A stretch of DNA of 64,000 bases from Gibbula magus (taxonomy: Eukaryota > Mollusca > Gastropoda > Trochida > Trochidae): NCBI GenBank assembly GCA_936450465.1, contig OW388305.1, forward strand, positions 57,588,625 to 57,652,624. Reading direction: 5' to 3'. Shown piece after piece: positions 12,387-25,151 of this stretch. How positions within the stretch are numbered: the first letter of the stretch is position 1; every line of letters starts with the position of its first letter. A model generated the notes under the pieces. That model was not told the origin of the DNA and made no database searches. It was given only the letters and a program-made list of their open reading frames with translations. The position numbers and the translations under genes were made by a program.

Positions 12387-14169
12387 CACAGGCCCTCGGG
12401 TCATTGCTTTTCACACTATTAAAAAAAAAAGAAAAAAAAAAGAAAAAAAAGTTTGAGATGACCCCCCGATTTTTACGCCCTCAGAATGTATTAGTCTAGA
12501 AAAGGCCGGACACTTGGTTTGACCCCACTCGTCTTCGAGGCCGCGCACTACGCTCACACGGCGTGTAATCGATTAAAACTTTATACAGACATTTACTTGG
12601 ATGATTTACCTATCGATCAACATTCATGGAACCTACCACCTCTTTATTGCCATTTCTACAAGTCGACCGAAAGCCCTTTTTCACTCTCAACGTACTAATG
12701 TGTACACAAATGGCGACGGGGGGTGTGGTCGAAGCGAGCGCTCTGATTGGTCCACGCTTATAACCTTACATGTCGTTATCAATTTTCAGTTGCAAGGGAG
12801 ATAACTCTTACTCACTATGCACGACCGTTTCCCTTTTAAATAGATTATAGAGTAAAATAACAAAATATATCTCTTTATCATAAAACACATACTATATTCC
12901 ACAATTATAATACAATGATTTTATTATCATATTTCTAGACACTTATTAAAGTTTCGAATGTGCATGGCCGACACTCTTAATGAAAATGTACACTAAGGCT
13001 ACAAGACTATGTGGCTACAAAGCATATCTGAATATGACAACTGAGGATGCTTAAAAACAATGGTAAAGAGGTCTAGTTTTTTAAGTTATCACACTAGTCC
13101 AGTAGCCGAAGACAAGAGAAACGGATTTTGAAAATGTGAATCATGACTCGTTCAAACGATAATCATTCTGAATGATTATCGTTTGAACGAGTCATTAACA
13201 TTCAAGGATGATACGATCATGTTGATATAAATCGACTAATCTAATTCTTGCAATCTGTAATAGTCCACATTAATATACTCTGTTAACTTTCTATGTTTTG
13301 TCTATGTTTCAAAATATATTTTGAAAGATTAGGAAATCACCATTCCTGCTATTTTATCCTGCTCTGAGAATGTCAAGAAATAGAAAACAATGAAGGCGCT
13401 TGGGTCATTGCTTTTCACACCAATATTACATTTTTTTAAAAACGCTATAACCATGCACAGTCGACAAAATGGACCCAGAACAATTTCATTGTTTTCGAAG
13501 TCATGTAAATTGTCAGATTCAGATATATATATGCTTTGTAGCCACATAGCCTTGTAGCCTTAGCGTATATTTTCATTGAGAGTGTTGGCCATGCACATTC
13601 GAAACTTTAATAAGTGTCTAGAAGTATGATAATAAAATCATTGTATTATAATTGTGGAGTATAGTATGTGTTTTATGATAAAGAGATATATTATGTTAGT
13701 TTACTCTATAATCTATTTAAAAAGGAAACGGTCGTGCATAGTGAGTAAGAGTTATCTCCCTTGCAACTGAAAATTGATAACGACATGTAAGGTTATAAGC
13801 GTGGACCAATCAGAGCGCTCGCTTCGACCACACCCCCCGTCCCCATTTGTGTACACATTAGTACGTTGAGAGTGAAAAAGGGCTTTCGGTCGACTTGTAG
13901 AAATGGCAATAAAGAGGTGGTAGGTTCCATGAATGTTGATCGATAGGTAAATCATCCAAGTAAATGTCTGTATAAAGTTTTAATCGATTACACGCCGTGT
14001 GAGCGTAGCGCGCGGCCTCGAAGACGAGTGGGGTCAAACCAAGTGTCCGGCCTTTTCTAGACTAATACATTCTGAGGGCGTAAAAATCGGGGGGTCATCT
14101 CAAACTTTTTTTTCTTTTTGTTTTCTTTTTTTTTTAATAGTGTGAAAAGCAATGACCCGAGGGCCTGTG
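12387..14169. mobile_element. hAT-like non-autonomous fold-back transposon
   Basis: Near-identical inverted arms of about 655 bp (12387-13041 and 13506-14169) end in CACAGGCCCTCGGGTC and its complement. They are flanked by the 8-bp direct repeat CACATTAC (12379-12386 and 14170-14177). The right segment carries a single CACATTAC with the same flanks near 62660, a clean empty site. An 8-bp duplication points to hAT. The same 67-codon ORF read outward from both arms (12601-12804 +, 13752-13955 -) is simply the repeat read twice; no transposase is seen. The 465-bp centre contains a perfect 53-bp palindrome. Confidence 0.85.
13143..13195. repeat. Perfect 26-bp inverted repeat, 1-nt loop
   Basis: ATGACTCGTTCAAACGATAA then TCATTC is mirrored exactly around a single T at 13169. 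It lies in the unique centre of the fold-back element, between its long arms. Confidence 0.9.
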
Positions 14170-15592
14170 CACATTACCTCAAACAAACATTATAGGTGTC
14201 AACTTCCAAATGCAAGGCATAACTCTTGCGTGAGTCTCCATTACTGGCTGATTTAGGCCTTGCAGTATTTCTTTAAAGAGCAACTCCCGGATGATATTGC
14301 TCCAATTTCTTTCAAGTAACTGCCTATGGTTTACATGCACATTGCAAAGACATGGAAATTATGTGAATCGGTTTATAAACAACAAATTCTCGCATCCCAT
14401 TACCATTGAAATCATGTGTGACTTTAGCAAATCGTAAAAGAAGTCAGAAAACTGTCTGTTTACGTCGCTTTTTGACGTGTCGGCCATCTTGTTTTACGGA
14501 GAACACCGGAAAAATCTCGATTTTCCCCGAAGGAATGTATGACGTCAACTGGAGAAAACAAACCAATGCAAATGGCGGCCGCCGTAGCATTAACACTATC
14601 AGACTAGTAAACTGCGCGGGCAATAGAAATCAAACCAGTCGACCATTTAATGTAAAAACTTGCCATATATTTGCATATGACAACTTGAAGAGAATCAGAA
14701 AAGGAATATACTCAATATCAGCGATAAAGTTTTTAAAATGGTTCTTACTAAACCCGGAAGTAAATTCCCAAATAATTAACCGAACAGCTGATATCATACG
14801 TGTTTCAGTGCTGATATATCTGGCAAACTTACGTATTTTAGATACATCATTAATAGTGTATGCATGTAGTTAAATATTTTGTAATTTGGTGACTATAATA
14901 TATAGGTTATTTCATTTTTGGCGAAATAACTTTACCGTACCTGCATGGTCACGTGATATCTTCTCGGGATGCAGTGAACTCCAATGCATATCCACACGTT
15001 TCGCTGAACTCGTACTCAATTTTGTTTTAGGATGAATAGTGTATTGCAATAGAAATAATTTAATTGTAGTGATATTGTTTCATAAATTTTGAAAGACATT
15101 GAACGAAAGAATGAAAATATTGTATCTAACTGATCTGTATTTTAGTGGATAAAATAAATAAGAATAATGGAATTTTTGGTGATTGATATCTCATTTAAAT
15201 GATAAGATAATCATTATTCATTTCAAAGTTTACATAATATTTTCTGAGTATATTTGTCAAGTATATATTATCTGATCATATGGAAAATTCAGACATTTAT
15301 TTATATAATCTGCAATTTTAACTAACCTGTATTTTCAGTTACAGATATATATAAAAAATAGAAAATATACTTCATCACAATGCATATGATTAATTTTGTA
15401 AATAGCATAATCCAAAGGGACAAAGATATTTATTTCTATAGAATAGATTTGTAACAGTGTGTAAATACTTATGTAAGCATGACTTGTGTTTTTTACATTT
15501 GCCTACACTTACCTGCATATAAAATAAACTTACCTTGAAACAGACCTAAGAATTCTGGGAAAAAAATGATGTTCAAGTTTTCTATTTTTATT

Positions 15593-16897
15593 AGCTCATC
15601 AGGCCTGAAAGGCCCGATGGGCTTATGGCATGGGATGGCGTCCGTCCATCCGTCCGTCCATCCGTCCGTCCGTCCGTAAACTTTTCACTTTTTCGACTTC
15701 TTCTCCAGAACCAATGAATCTAGAGATCTGAAATTGTACAGACTCCTTGGTCAATGGGGATTCTAAATTGTAGATTTGGTGATCAAGTGACCCCAAATAA
15801 GGGCCTCATAGGCCATAACCTAAAAACCTATTTTCATCTTCTTCTCAAGAATGAAAAGACCTAGAAGAGTGAAATGTTGTGTACAGACTCTTTAGCCAAT
15901 GGAGATTCTAAATTGTAGATTAGGTGACCCTGTGACCCCAAATAAGGGCCTCACAGGCCATTACCTAAAATCCTATTTTCATCTTCTTCTCCAGAATGAA
16001 AAGACCTAGAAGAGTGAAATGTTGTGTACAGACTCTTTAGCCAATGGGGATTCTAACTTGTAAATTTGGTGACCCTGTGACCCCAAATAAGGACCTCACA
16101 GGCCATTACCTAAAATCCTGTTTTCATTGTTTTCTCCGGAACAAAAAGACTTAGAGGGCTGATATATTGTATGCAAACTCTTTAGCCAATGGGGATTCTA
16201 ACTTGTAAATTTGGTGACCCTGTGACCCCAAATATGGGCCACAGCCTAAAAAAACCCTTTGAAAATGAATTTTGTACTGATATTTTATGACACTTCACTC
16301 ACTATATAGTTGAAATATATGTCGACTTGAGATAACCATCTACATTGTGGACATGTTTGTCAAATTGATGTAATCAATGTGAAATGAGAACTATTGAATA
16401 GCCTATGAACTGAAAATTGTGGATATTATAAAAAGAAAGGCCCTCACAGTTCAAAACATAAAAACTATTTTCATCTTCTTCTCCAGAACAAACTAGAAGG
16501 AATATTGCATTCAGAATGTTTAGATGTTTGGATGAAAAGGCTTAGAACCATTAAAATTGTGCAGAGATTATTTAGCCAAGGGGATTCTAAATTGTACTAT
16601 GTACCATGGGATTCATCACATTCCCTGTTCTCTTTAAGCCTTATACAGTTAGATCACTGCTGCCAGTGTTTAGTGCCAGAGTCTATTACATAATTTGGTG
16701 GTAAACCACAAAAAACACAGCTGGCCAAGGGGTCAGCATATTGCATAATCTCGTGTGTGGTGACCTTGCTGAGTGCTCTCTCTCAATTTCAAGACTTAAG
16801 ATGTGTCATGGTTAGGGATTGTGCTTATATTGAGACAATCATCATCATCAAACAAAATAAACCCTGATGAGCTACAGAGCCCATGGCTCTATTTTTT
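15593..16897 (+). mobile_element. Pearl/HINE-like element, family A (complete)
   Basis: It starts AGCTCATCAGGCCTGAAAGG, then a (CCGT)n tract at 15640-15678, four core repeats with a slightly longer divergent unit (15680-16260), an AT-rich segment, and the tail CCTGATGAGCTACAGAGCCC with hairpin. It is collinear with 4285-5606, so the two belong to one subfamily. Confidence 0.8.
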
Positions 16898-18400
16898 CAT
16901 TGTGACATTAAAGTCACTTAAGATGCAATATTGCATTTCCACTTTTTAATCATGAATAAAACAACAAATTATATAAGAGCCAAATTTATTCAACTAAGTA
17001 TACATGTATTGAACATTATTTTGTGTAAGTGTTTGCATTTTAGGAATTACAAAGGAACAGTGCACATGAAATTAATTTTTATCATAAAATTTATTTTTAA
17101 ATAATTGGGGAAATATTTGATTTACTCCCATAATTAAATTGAATATTAATTTGATTTACTATTACACTGTTTTGTGTAGTCTTGCTCAAGTTTGCTGCAA
17201 AGTTGAATACAATATTTCTAAAACATTGGCACATTCTCGTATCCAAGAGAAGATGATGATTTGGATATCAGTTCACACAATCAGCATATATCACTTCTTA
17301 TGACAATGTTTATATATATCATTTGCTGTTATCAAAGGATCACACCTTCAGCACAAATATTTTACTGCACATACAGTCCATTCCTAATGGGTTTTTTGTT
17401 GTTGTTGTGTTCTCTTGTATTAGGGACTCCCATCACCTGTAACAACAATAATAAATCTTTCTTGATGCTGCATATGTTTACTCACATGATTAATTCATAA
17501 CATGTTTTTTTTTTGTATTTGGTATAGGACCTTTGATATTTTTATGTCAGGCAAGTGAAATAATTCTAAACATCTACAGCCTCAGTCTAATTTCATCACA
17601 AACAAATAAATAGTTATCAAACAAAATATTGTATGGAAAGCCATTTCTTTGAAAATTTAAATATGCATACATTCATGATCACTAACTCATGGCTTCTAAT
17701 TTGTATTTTTTAAAATACCAGTAGTAATTTCTACTAAATTGTTATATGGATTTGAATTTGGATATCTGTCTAATATATTTCATTGGGAGCAAATGTCGAT
17801 ATTTAAAAAATAATTTCCTGAAGTTGAAGACAAATCAATAATAAACGTTTTTTTAAAAAGGCGAGTCATGCACACATTCACATTTTACCAAAGAAATAGT
17901 GCAAATTAATTAGAAGTTCTCATAATTGACATGTTTATGAATCTCTGGGCTAAAATTAACACCAGTCATTCAAAAAAATTACTATGGTAATCAAAATTTG
18001 GATACTGCCATCCCTGTGGGCCAGACAAATTTCTTTAAAAAATCACCTTGGAAGATATATGAGCGCGTATCGAAAAATGGATCTGCAAAACACACTCGAC
18101 GAGAGCCACGATTTGAGAGACTGATAATATTGTTTTCCTCGATTCAGATTGAAAATTCAAGTAATATTTATATTTTTGAAAGAATGTGTACATACACATA
18201 ACAAATTATGCATCGTTAGAAGAAAGAAATCAAAGACCCACTTACCGAAATCATTCCGTGTCGACAGAGGACAACGACTCCTTCACTAGGCTACAGAATT
18301 GGACATGTCCTTTCGGATCATGAATTCTTCTCATAATTATGTACCAAAACAAATATTTAGCTATTTCTTCGTTGCCATTATACTTTCATACAGCAGATAT
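16898..18400. other. Interior of the TTAA element, nothing recognisable
   Basis: AT-rich sequence with frequent stops in all frames. No transposase, TIR pair or tandem array is visible. It presumably represents internal non-coding sequence of the 14277-18747 element. Confidence 0.4.
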
Positions 18401-18836
18401 TCGAATTTCACTCTCAGTTTAACTTTATTTGTGACCCAAATCGTCAAAAAGCGACCACCGAAGTGAAGCGCTGTGTTGTTTACATTGTCACGTGGCTGTT
18501 ACGTCACGTTTGTTTGCCCCAGTTGACGTCACATCCGGTTACATCACCGGAACAAAACGATCGTGGCAAGTAAATGACGCTATTTTTTATAATCGCAAAT
18601 AATAAAATAATCTATTGTTTTATAATTTTTATGACCTAACGGAAAATCATATTGAGCACGATACTATGCATACAGATTAACATTAGTGTACAATTTAGCT
18701 TGGTTTAGTCAAACGAATTTTTGTCAATTTTATCCGGGAGTTGCGCTTTAAGATCTCTGTGCTTGGAAATCCGGGCCCAGGTGGAGCGATCCACTATATA
18801 GGCACAACAAAGCAAGGGAAATCCTTCAAGGCTTAA

Positions 18837-19189
18837 AGGGGCAGTAGCACGTTTTTTGCCAAAAATATTTTTTCAAATTTCCCATTTATAATGATAGATT
18901 GTGTCATTTAAATTAACTTTAGAGGGTAAAACATCTTATGACACAAACCAATTATCTGTAGTGGTAAAAACTATGTTGCGTATAAAGCAAAAATTGCATG
19001 GCGGCCATTTTATTGTGAACACAATTTATTATTTTGTATTACAAAAACGATTCCCATGGCTTTAGCGAAACATGTACACTCATTTTAAACTTTATTTTCC
19101 GAAGAGAGAAGGATGTTTTACTATTGGTGAAATTATTTCTCAAATACATTTCATCAACTTATTTGAGCAAAAAAACGTGCTACTGCCCT
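18837..19189. mobile_element. TTAA-flanked MITE, 353 bp
   Basis: TTAA at 18833-18836 and 19190-19193 flank inverted ends AGGGGCAGTAGCACG and CGTGCTACTGCCCT, with an A/T-rich interior. The host MITE copies elsewhere read AAGGCTTAAATC at the same place, so the insertion point is clear. A TTAA target suggests piggyBac mobilisation. Confidence 0.75.
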
Positions 19190-20111
19190 TTAAAGGAGTT
19201 ATGCCTTGTGTTTGGAAGTTGCATAGATGTGGGAACCGGAGGAGATTAAAACATAACTTCAAGAACATTTTAAAAATATTATGATTGAACCAACATTTGT
19301 TTCCGCTAATGATCTAAAGTGCCGTCAAGTGTTATTTGTTAAGACTTTAACTACACAGTCACAGTCAATAGGAGTTGCCAAGATCAAACAGATTGTGTAG
19401 TGTTGGATGAATGATGTTTATAAGACATGTATGAACACTATCTGTCTGGCTTAGATAGGTAATGGTAGGAGTTCCAAACTGTTGATGACCGTTGTCAAGT
19501 CCGTTCTTATTTATAAACATGCAGTATATGTATCTATTATTATGTCCCCCGAAATTTTTTTCGGGAGACATAATGTTTTCGCCTCCGTCCGTTATTCCGT
19601 CATTCCGTCATTCAGTCATTCCATCATTCCGTCATTCCGTCATTCCGTTATTCCGAAATGCTTTCTTTTCCGGGCCATATCTCAAAAAACGTTCAATATT
19701 TTTTCACGAAACTTGGTATGTGGTTAGACCTAGTGGTGGAGTGGTGCCTTTTGCTATTTTGGTTATTCTGAATTTTTTCTGGTTTCCATGGAAACAATTT
19801 GAACATAGTGCAAATTGGGGGTAGGGACCTTTTCCGGCCTCTATTTCAAAATCTATCTAGTATTTCTTTACGAAACTTGGTATGTGGTTAGACCTAATGG
19901 TGGAGTGGTGCCTTTTGCTATTTTGGTTATTCTGAATATTTTATTTTTTCTGGTTTCCATGGAAACAATTTGAACTTAGTGCAAATTGAGGGTAGGGACC
20001 TTTTCCGGCCTCTATCTCCAAAACCGTTCTATATTTTTTCACCAAACTTGGTATTTGCTTAGACCTAGTGATAGAGTGTTGCCTTTTGCTACTTTTGCTA
20101 TTCTGATTTTT

Positions 20112-22244
20112 AGCTCATCTGGCCTGAAAGGCCCGATGGGCTTATGGCATGGGATGGCGTCCGTCCGTCCGTCCGTAAACTTTTCGCTTTTTCGACTTCT
20201 TCTCCAGAACCAATGACTCCAGAGAGCTGAAATTGGCTCACAGGGGTCATTACCTAAAAAAAACTATTTTCATCTTCTTCTCCAGTCCCAATGAACGTAG
20301 AGAGCTGAAATTTTATGTACATACTCCTTGACTGAAGGGGATTCTAAATTGTAAATTTGGTGACAGTGAGACCCCAAATATTGGGTCACAGAGGCAATGA
20401 CCTAAAATGCTCTTTTCATCTTCATCTCCAGTGCCAATGGCTCTAGCGAGCTGAAATTTTATGTACAGACTCCTTGGCTGTAAGGGATTCTAAATTGTAA
20501 ATTTGGTGAGTCTGTGACCCCAAATATGGGTCACAGGGATCATAACCTAAAAGCCTATTTCAGTTTACAGCATCTTTCTGAGATTATATGTGCACTTCAA
20601 TCAGTTAGTAGGTAAGGGAGGTAATTTTAAAGAAAACAGCTGAGTTAAAGGCATTTCATCTTTCTGATGTGAGAGTTCTAACATGTGCTTTGAGAATATA
20701 ATATGTCTGATGAAAAAGAGATATTGAGAATTAAAAACTTAGAATTGGAGGTCTAAAAAAATTATAAGTCATATTTTATCTTTGTCTCACATTTCACATA
20801 TGAGTAATTATTTGTATTTTGCAAGTGAATTTGCTGATAAAGGTACACAAGTCTAAAAGTATTCTAAAGACTTAATACAGAATCTTTTATTAAATCTAAT
20901 ATAAAGTTCTTTGTAATTTAAGAGTAAATAATGGAGTTTTTTAATATCTCATGATATTGTGTAATTATTTGGAGAATTAATTAATTAATTAATGAGAATT
21001 TCCAGTACGAGTCAATTTGGTATACCTTATTTATATCATATTTTATACTTTATAACTGATTTAGTTTTCTATTAACTTTGCAGTTAATTTTATTCAATAG
21101 GAACAAGAAATGAGATAGATGTCTACATCATGGACATGTTTAATGTGAATCTATTTGAAATGAGAACTATTGAATACCCTTTGAAGGAATAACTTGAAGA
21201 GGAATTAATTTTTTTCATTTTACATGAGATATGTGAACTGAATATGACTAGTGATGACTGGTGATAACATAGGACTATAAAAGAAGTAGCTATATGAGAT
21301 TGTGACATCACACCTATTTTCATCATCTTCTCCAGTACAGAAACATAATTAATTGTAGGAAAAACTGCATCTAACATATAAATTTTACTGGCTGTGAGTC
21401 CAGTGTCTGCATGTTATGTAATTGCATTGTGTTGACCTCTTCCTGGCAGAAGGATGAAAACTGATAGTTACACAGAGGTTTCAGGTTACTTCAAACTACT
21501 GTGCAGCACTGTGTTATCATAGACTGTGCGTGAGACTGCTTTAGTCTTCCACTGACTCTAAAAAAGAATTTATTCATAGAATATCACCATTTTATCAAAT
21601 ATTGAAAAGGAGCCTATAAGAAATGGTGAAAAAGAATTTACTAAAAAAAATTCACCAATTTATTAAGAATTGAAATGGAGCCTATGAGAAATGGGATTTT
21701 CAAAAACTGAGGCTCCTATTCATTATGTAATAAATGTTGGTATTGCCATAATGCAATTAAGAATAAAACCAATATAATGCAAAGGTGTATGATATTCATA
21801 ACGAATGTTGATTTATGTGTAACCAATTTTGATAATAATTAGCAGGGGTCATGACCTAAAAAGGTTTTTTTCATTTTCTTCTACAGCCCCAGGCCATTAT
21901 TGCAATAGCTGACAGTGGTGAATTGTATGCAAAGAATTGTACCCGGTATATTCATTATTATATAATGTGTGTACGATCTTAAAAAATAGTATGATCTCTC
22001 CACCACATTATTATATGTTTGATACCAGCAATTTATTTCCAAGCTTTGTGTTGCTCTTTCAACACATATATATAGCAGATTGGCAAAGTTATGGTAACAA
22101 AATATTTTTAAACTGCTTTAATCGTTTCACTACCTAGATTCTTATTACTACATTCCATTATCTGACCATTGCTATAAAGTCCACTCCATAACATACCCCA
22201 CTTATTATCTCCTGATGAGCTACAGAGGCCATGGCTCTATTTTT
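20112..22244 (+). mobile_element. Pearl/HINE-like element, family A, copy 1 of tandem pair
   Basis: It starts AGCTCATCTGGCCTGAAAGG, has a short (CCGT)n tract and core repeats, then an AT-rich unique half, and ends CTCCTGATGAGCTACAGAGG plus hairpin. Its unique half is almost identical to copy 2, offset by 2357 bp. About 220 bp of core array (about 1.5 units) is missing relative to copy 2. Confidence 0.85.
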
Positions 22245-24602
22245 AGCTCATCTGGCCTGAAAGGCCCGATGGGCTTATGGCATGGGATGGCGTCCGTCCG
22301 TCCGTCCGTCCGTCCGTAAACTTTTCGCTTTTTCGACTTCTTCTCCAGAACCAATGACTCCAGAGAGCTGAAATTTAATGTACAGACTCCTTGGCTGAAG
22401 GGGATACTAAATTGTAAATTTGGTGACCCTGTGACCCCAAATGTGGGTCACAGGGGTCATAACCTTAAAAGCTATTTTCATCTTCTTCTCCAGAACCAAT
22501 GACTCCAGAGAGCTGAAATTTTATGTACAGACTCCTTGGCTGAAAGGGATTCTAAATTGTAGATTTGGTGACCCTGTGACCCCAAGTGTGGCTCACAGGG
22601 GTCATTACCTAAAAAAAAATATTTTCATCTTCTTCTCCAGTCCCAATGAACATAGAGAGCTGAAATTTTATGTACATACTCCTTGACTGAAGAGGATTCT
22701 AAATTGTAAATTTGGTGACAGTGAGACCCCAAATATTGGGTCACAGAGGCAATGACCTAACATGCTATTTTCATCTTCATCTCCAGTCCCAATGGCTCTA
22801 GCGAGCTGAAATTTTATGTACAGACTCCTTGGCTGTAAGGGATTCTAAATTGTAAATTTGGTGAGTCTGTGACCCCAAATATGGGTCACAGGGATCATAA
22901 CCTAAAAGCCTATTTCAGTTTACAGCATCTTTCTGAGATTATATGTGCACTTCAATCAGTAAGTAGGTAAGGGGAGGTAATTTTAAAGAAAACAGCTGAG
23001 TTAAAGGCATTTCATCTTTCTGATGTGAGAGTTCTAACATGTGCTTTGAGAATATAATATGTCTGATGAAAAAGAGATATTTAGAATTAAAAACTTAGAA
23101 TTGGAGGTCTAACAAAAATTATAAGTCATATTTTATCTTTGTCTCACATTTCACATATGAGTAATTATTTGTATTTTGCAAGTGAATTTGCTGATAAAGG
23201 TACACAAGTCTAAAAGTATTCTAAAGACTTAATACAGAATCTTTTATTAAATCTAATATTATGTTCTTTGTAATTTAAGAGTAAATAATGGAGTTTTTTA
23301 ATATCTCATGATATTGTGTAATTATTTGGAGAATTAATTAATTAATTATTGAGAATTTCCAGTACGAGTCAATTTGGTATACCTTATTTATATCATATTT
23401 TATACTTTATAACTGATTTAGTTTTCTATTAACTTTGCAGTTAATTTTATTCAATAGGAACAAGAAATGAGATAGATGTCTACATCATGGACATGTTTAA
23501 TGTGAATCTATTTGAAATGAGAACTATTGAATACCCTTTGAAGGAATAACTTGAAGAGGAATTAATTTTTTTCATTTTACATGAGATATGTGAACTGAAT
23601 ATGACTAGTGATGACTGGTGATAACATAGGACTATAAAAGAAGTAGCTATATGAGATTGTGACATCACACCTATTTTCATCATCTTCTCCAGTACAGAAA
23701 CATAATTAATTGTAGGAAAAACTGCATCTAACATATAAATTTTACTGGCTGTGAGTCCAGTGTCTGCATGTTATGTAATTGCATTGTGTTGACCTCTTCC
23801 TGGCAGAAGGATGAAAACTGATAGTTACACAGAGGTTTCAGGTTACTTCAAACTACTGTGCAGCACTGTGTTATCATAGACTGTGCGTGAGACTGCTTTA
23901 GTCTTCCACTGACTCTAAAAAAGAATTTATTCATAGAATATCACCATTTTATCAAATATTGAAAAGGAGCCTATAAGAAATGGTGAAAAAGAATTTACTA
24001 AAAAAAATTCACCAATTTATTAAGAATTGAAATGGAGCCTATGAGAAATGGGATTTTCAAAAACTGAGGCTCCTATTCATTATGTAATAAATGTTGGTAT
24101 TGCCATAATGCAATTAAGAATTAAAACAATATAATGCAAAGGTGTATGATATTCATAACGAATGTTGATTTATGTGTAACCAATTTTGATAATAATTAGC
24201 AGGGGTCATGACCTAAAAAGGTTTTTTTCATTTTCTTCTACAGCCCCAGGCCATTATTGCAATAGCTTACAGTGGTGAATTGTATGCAAAGAATTGTACC
24301 CGGTCTATTCATTATTATATAATGTGTGTACGATCTTAAAAAATAGTATGATCTCTCCACCACATTATTATATGTTTGATACCAGCAATTTATTTCAAAG
24401 CTTTGTGTTGCTCTTTCAACACATATATATAGCAGATTGGCAAAGTTATCATAACAAAATATTTTTAAACTGCTTTAATCGTTTCACTACCTAGATTCTT
24501 ATTACTACATTCCATTATCTGACCATTGCTATAAAGTCCACTCCATAACATACCCCACTTATTATCTCCTGATGAGCTACAGAGGCCATGGCTCTATTTT
24601 TT
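22245..24602 (+). mobile_element. Pearl/HINE-like element, family A, copy 2 of tandem pair
   Basis: It follows copy 1 with no spacer: the tail GGCTCTATTTTT runs straight into AGCTCATCTGG. It has a full (CCGT)n tract at 22291-22316, about four core repeats (22330-22920) and the same AT-rich half as copy 1, differing at only a handful of positions. The 3' flank (24603 onward) resumes the interrupted family B repeat. No coding sequence. Confidence 0.85.
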
Positions 24603-25151
24603 AATTTTTACTGGTTTCCATGGCAACAATTTCAACTTAGTGCAAATTGGGGGTAGGGACGTTTTCCGGCCTCTATTTCAAAATCTATCAAGTATTTCTT
24701 TATGAAACTTGGTATGTGGTTAGACCTAGTGGTGGAGTGGTGCCTTTTGTTATTTTGGTTATTCTGAATTTTTAATTTTTTTCTGGTTTCCATGGAAACA
24801 ATTTGAACTTAGTGCATATTTCCGGCCTCTATCTCCAAAACCGTTCAATATTTTTTCAACAAACTTTGTATTTTTCTGGTTTCCATGGAAACAATTTGAA
24901 CTTAGTGCATATTTCCGGCCTCTATCTCCAAAACCGTTCAATATTTTTTCAACAAACTTTGTATTTGCTTAGACCTAGTGATAGAGTGGTGCCTTTTGCT
25001 ACTTTGGCTATTCTGAATTTTTTATTTCTCGTTATTAATGCAGTATTGAACTTAGTGCTTAGCATAAGTGAAAAATAAGGGTAATATGACTAGGTTGGAT
25101 TGAAAGTTGGAGCGGGGGACATCACAGTGCATCACATGCACATATTTCTAG

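Larger units (their letters stand above)
14277..18747. mobile_element. TTAA-flanked transposon (piggyBac-type target), 4.5 kb
   Basis: TTAA at 14273-14276 and 18748-18751 brackets terminal inverted repeats AGAGCAACTCCCGGAT and, reversed, AGCGCAACTCCCGGAT. The uninterrupted host MITE at 42014 and 62697 reads through this point with one TTAA or TTAC. Subterminal parts of both ends (14440-14580 and 18430-18560) also resemble each other in inverted orientation. The one longer ORF (14406-14873, 155 codons) has no transposase motif I can recognise. A family A HINE is nested inside. Confidence 0.7.
14200..19221. mobile_element. Mutator-like MITE (TIR CAACTTCC, 9-bp TSD), split by two insertions
   Basis: The left end at 14200 (CAACTTCCAAATGCAAGGCA) and the right end at 19213-19221 (GGAAGTTG) match the intact 225-bp copy at 42014-42238. 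Flanks TATAGGTGT (14191-14199) and CATAGATGT (19222-19230) are a decayed 9-bp target duplication; the related copy at 62697-62895 has CATAGGTGT on its right. The original element was only about 220 bp; two TTAA-flanked elements have opened it up. Confidence 0.7.
1140..19500. repeat. Left copy of a low-copy duplicated segment
   Basis: Blocks of this interval match 59020-63690 in the same order and orientation: 1151-1690 with 59026-59400, 3480-3900 with 59420-59837, 3905-4060 with 60440-60600, 4060-4275 with 60843-61475, 5600-6110 with 61470-62050, 11720-12386 with 62000-62660, 14178-14276 with 62665-62775, 18752-18836 with 62776-62865, and 19194-19500 with 62870-62970 plus 63532-63690. What separates the blocks here is inserted elements, annotated individually. 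The segment's own nature is unknown; I see no intact coding sequence in the shared blocks. Confidence 0.75.
19540..25151 (+). mobile_element. Helitron-like element, family B, ending in CTAG; split by HINE pair
   Basis: The head is TTATGTCCCCCGAAA with a hairpin (CCCCCGAAA...TTTCGGG), followed by an (ATTCCGTC)n tract at 19589-19660 and core repeats sharing GAAACTTGGTATGTGG and TTTCCATGGAAACAA. The array is interrupted by family A copies (20112-24602) and resumes at 24603. The tail has GGGGGACATCA, hairpin GTGCAT-CAC-ATGCAC and ATATTTCTAG, followed by T. A 3' hairpin 10 nt before CTAG with A on the left and T on the right is the canonical Helitron arrangement. No Rep/helicase is encoded, so it is non-autonomous. 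Confidence 0.7.

Noticed and set aside
12601..13955. Identical 67-codon ORFs on opposite strands
   Set aside because: Same sequence in the two arms of the fold-back element; no recognisable domain and no sign of selection.
14406..14873. 155-codon ORF inside the TTAA element
   Set aside because: No piggyBac DDE or Cys-rich features; composition ordinary; no splice context. Kept only as a note.
18400..18600. Possible CRE-like promoter (several TGACGTCA/TACGTCA-like words)
   Set aside because: Lies in the subterminal part of the TTAA element and is partly mirrored at its other end; more likely transposase-binding or TIR sequence than a gene promoter.
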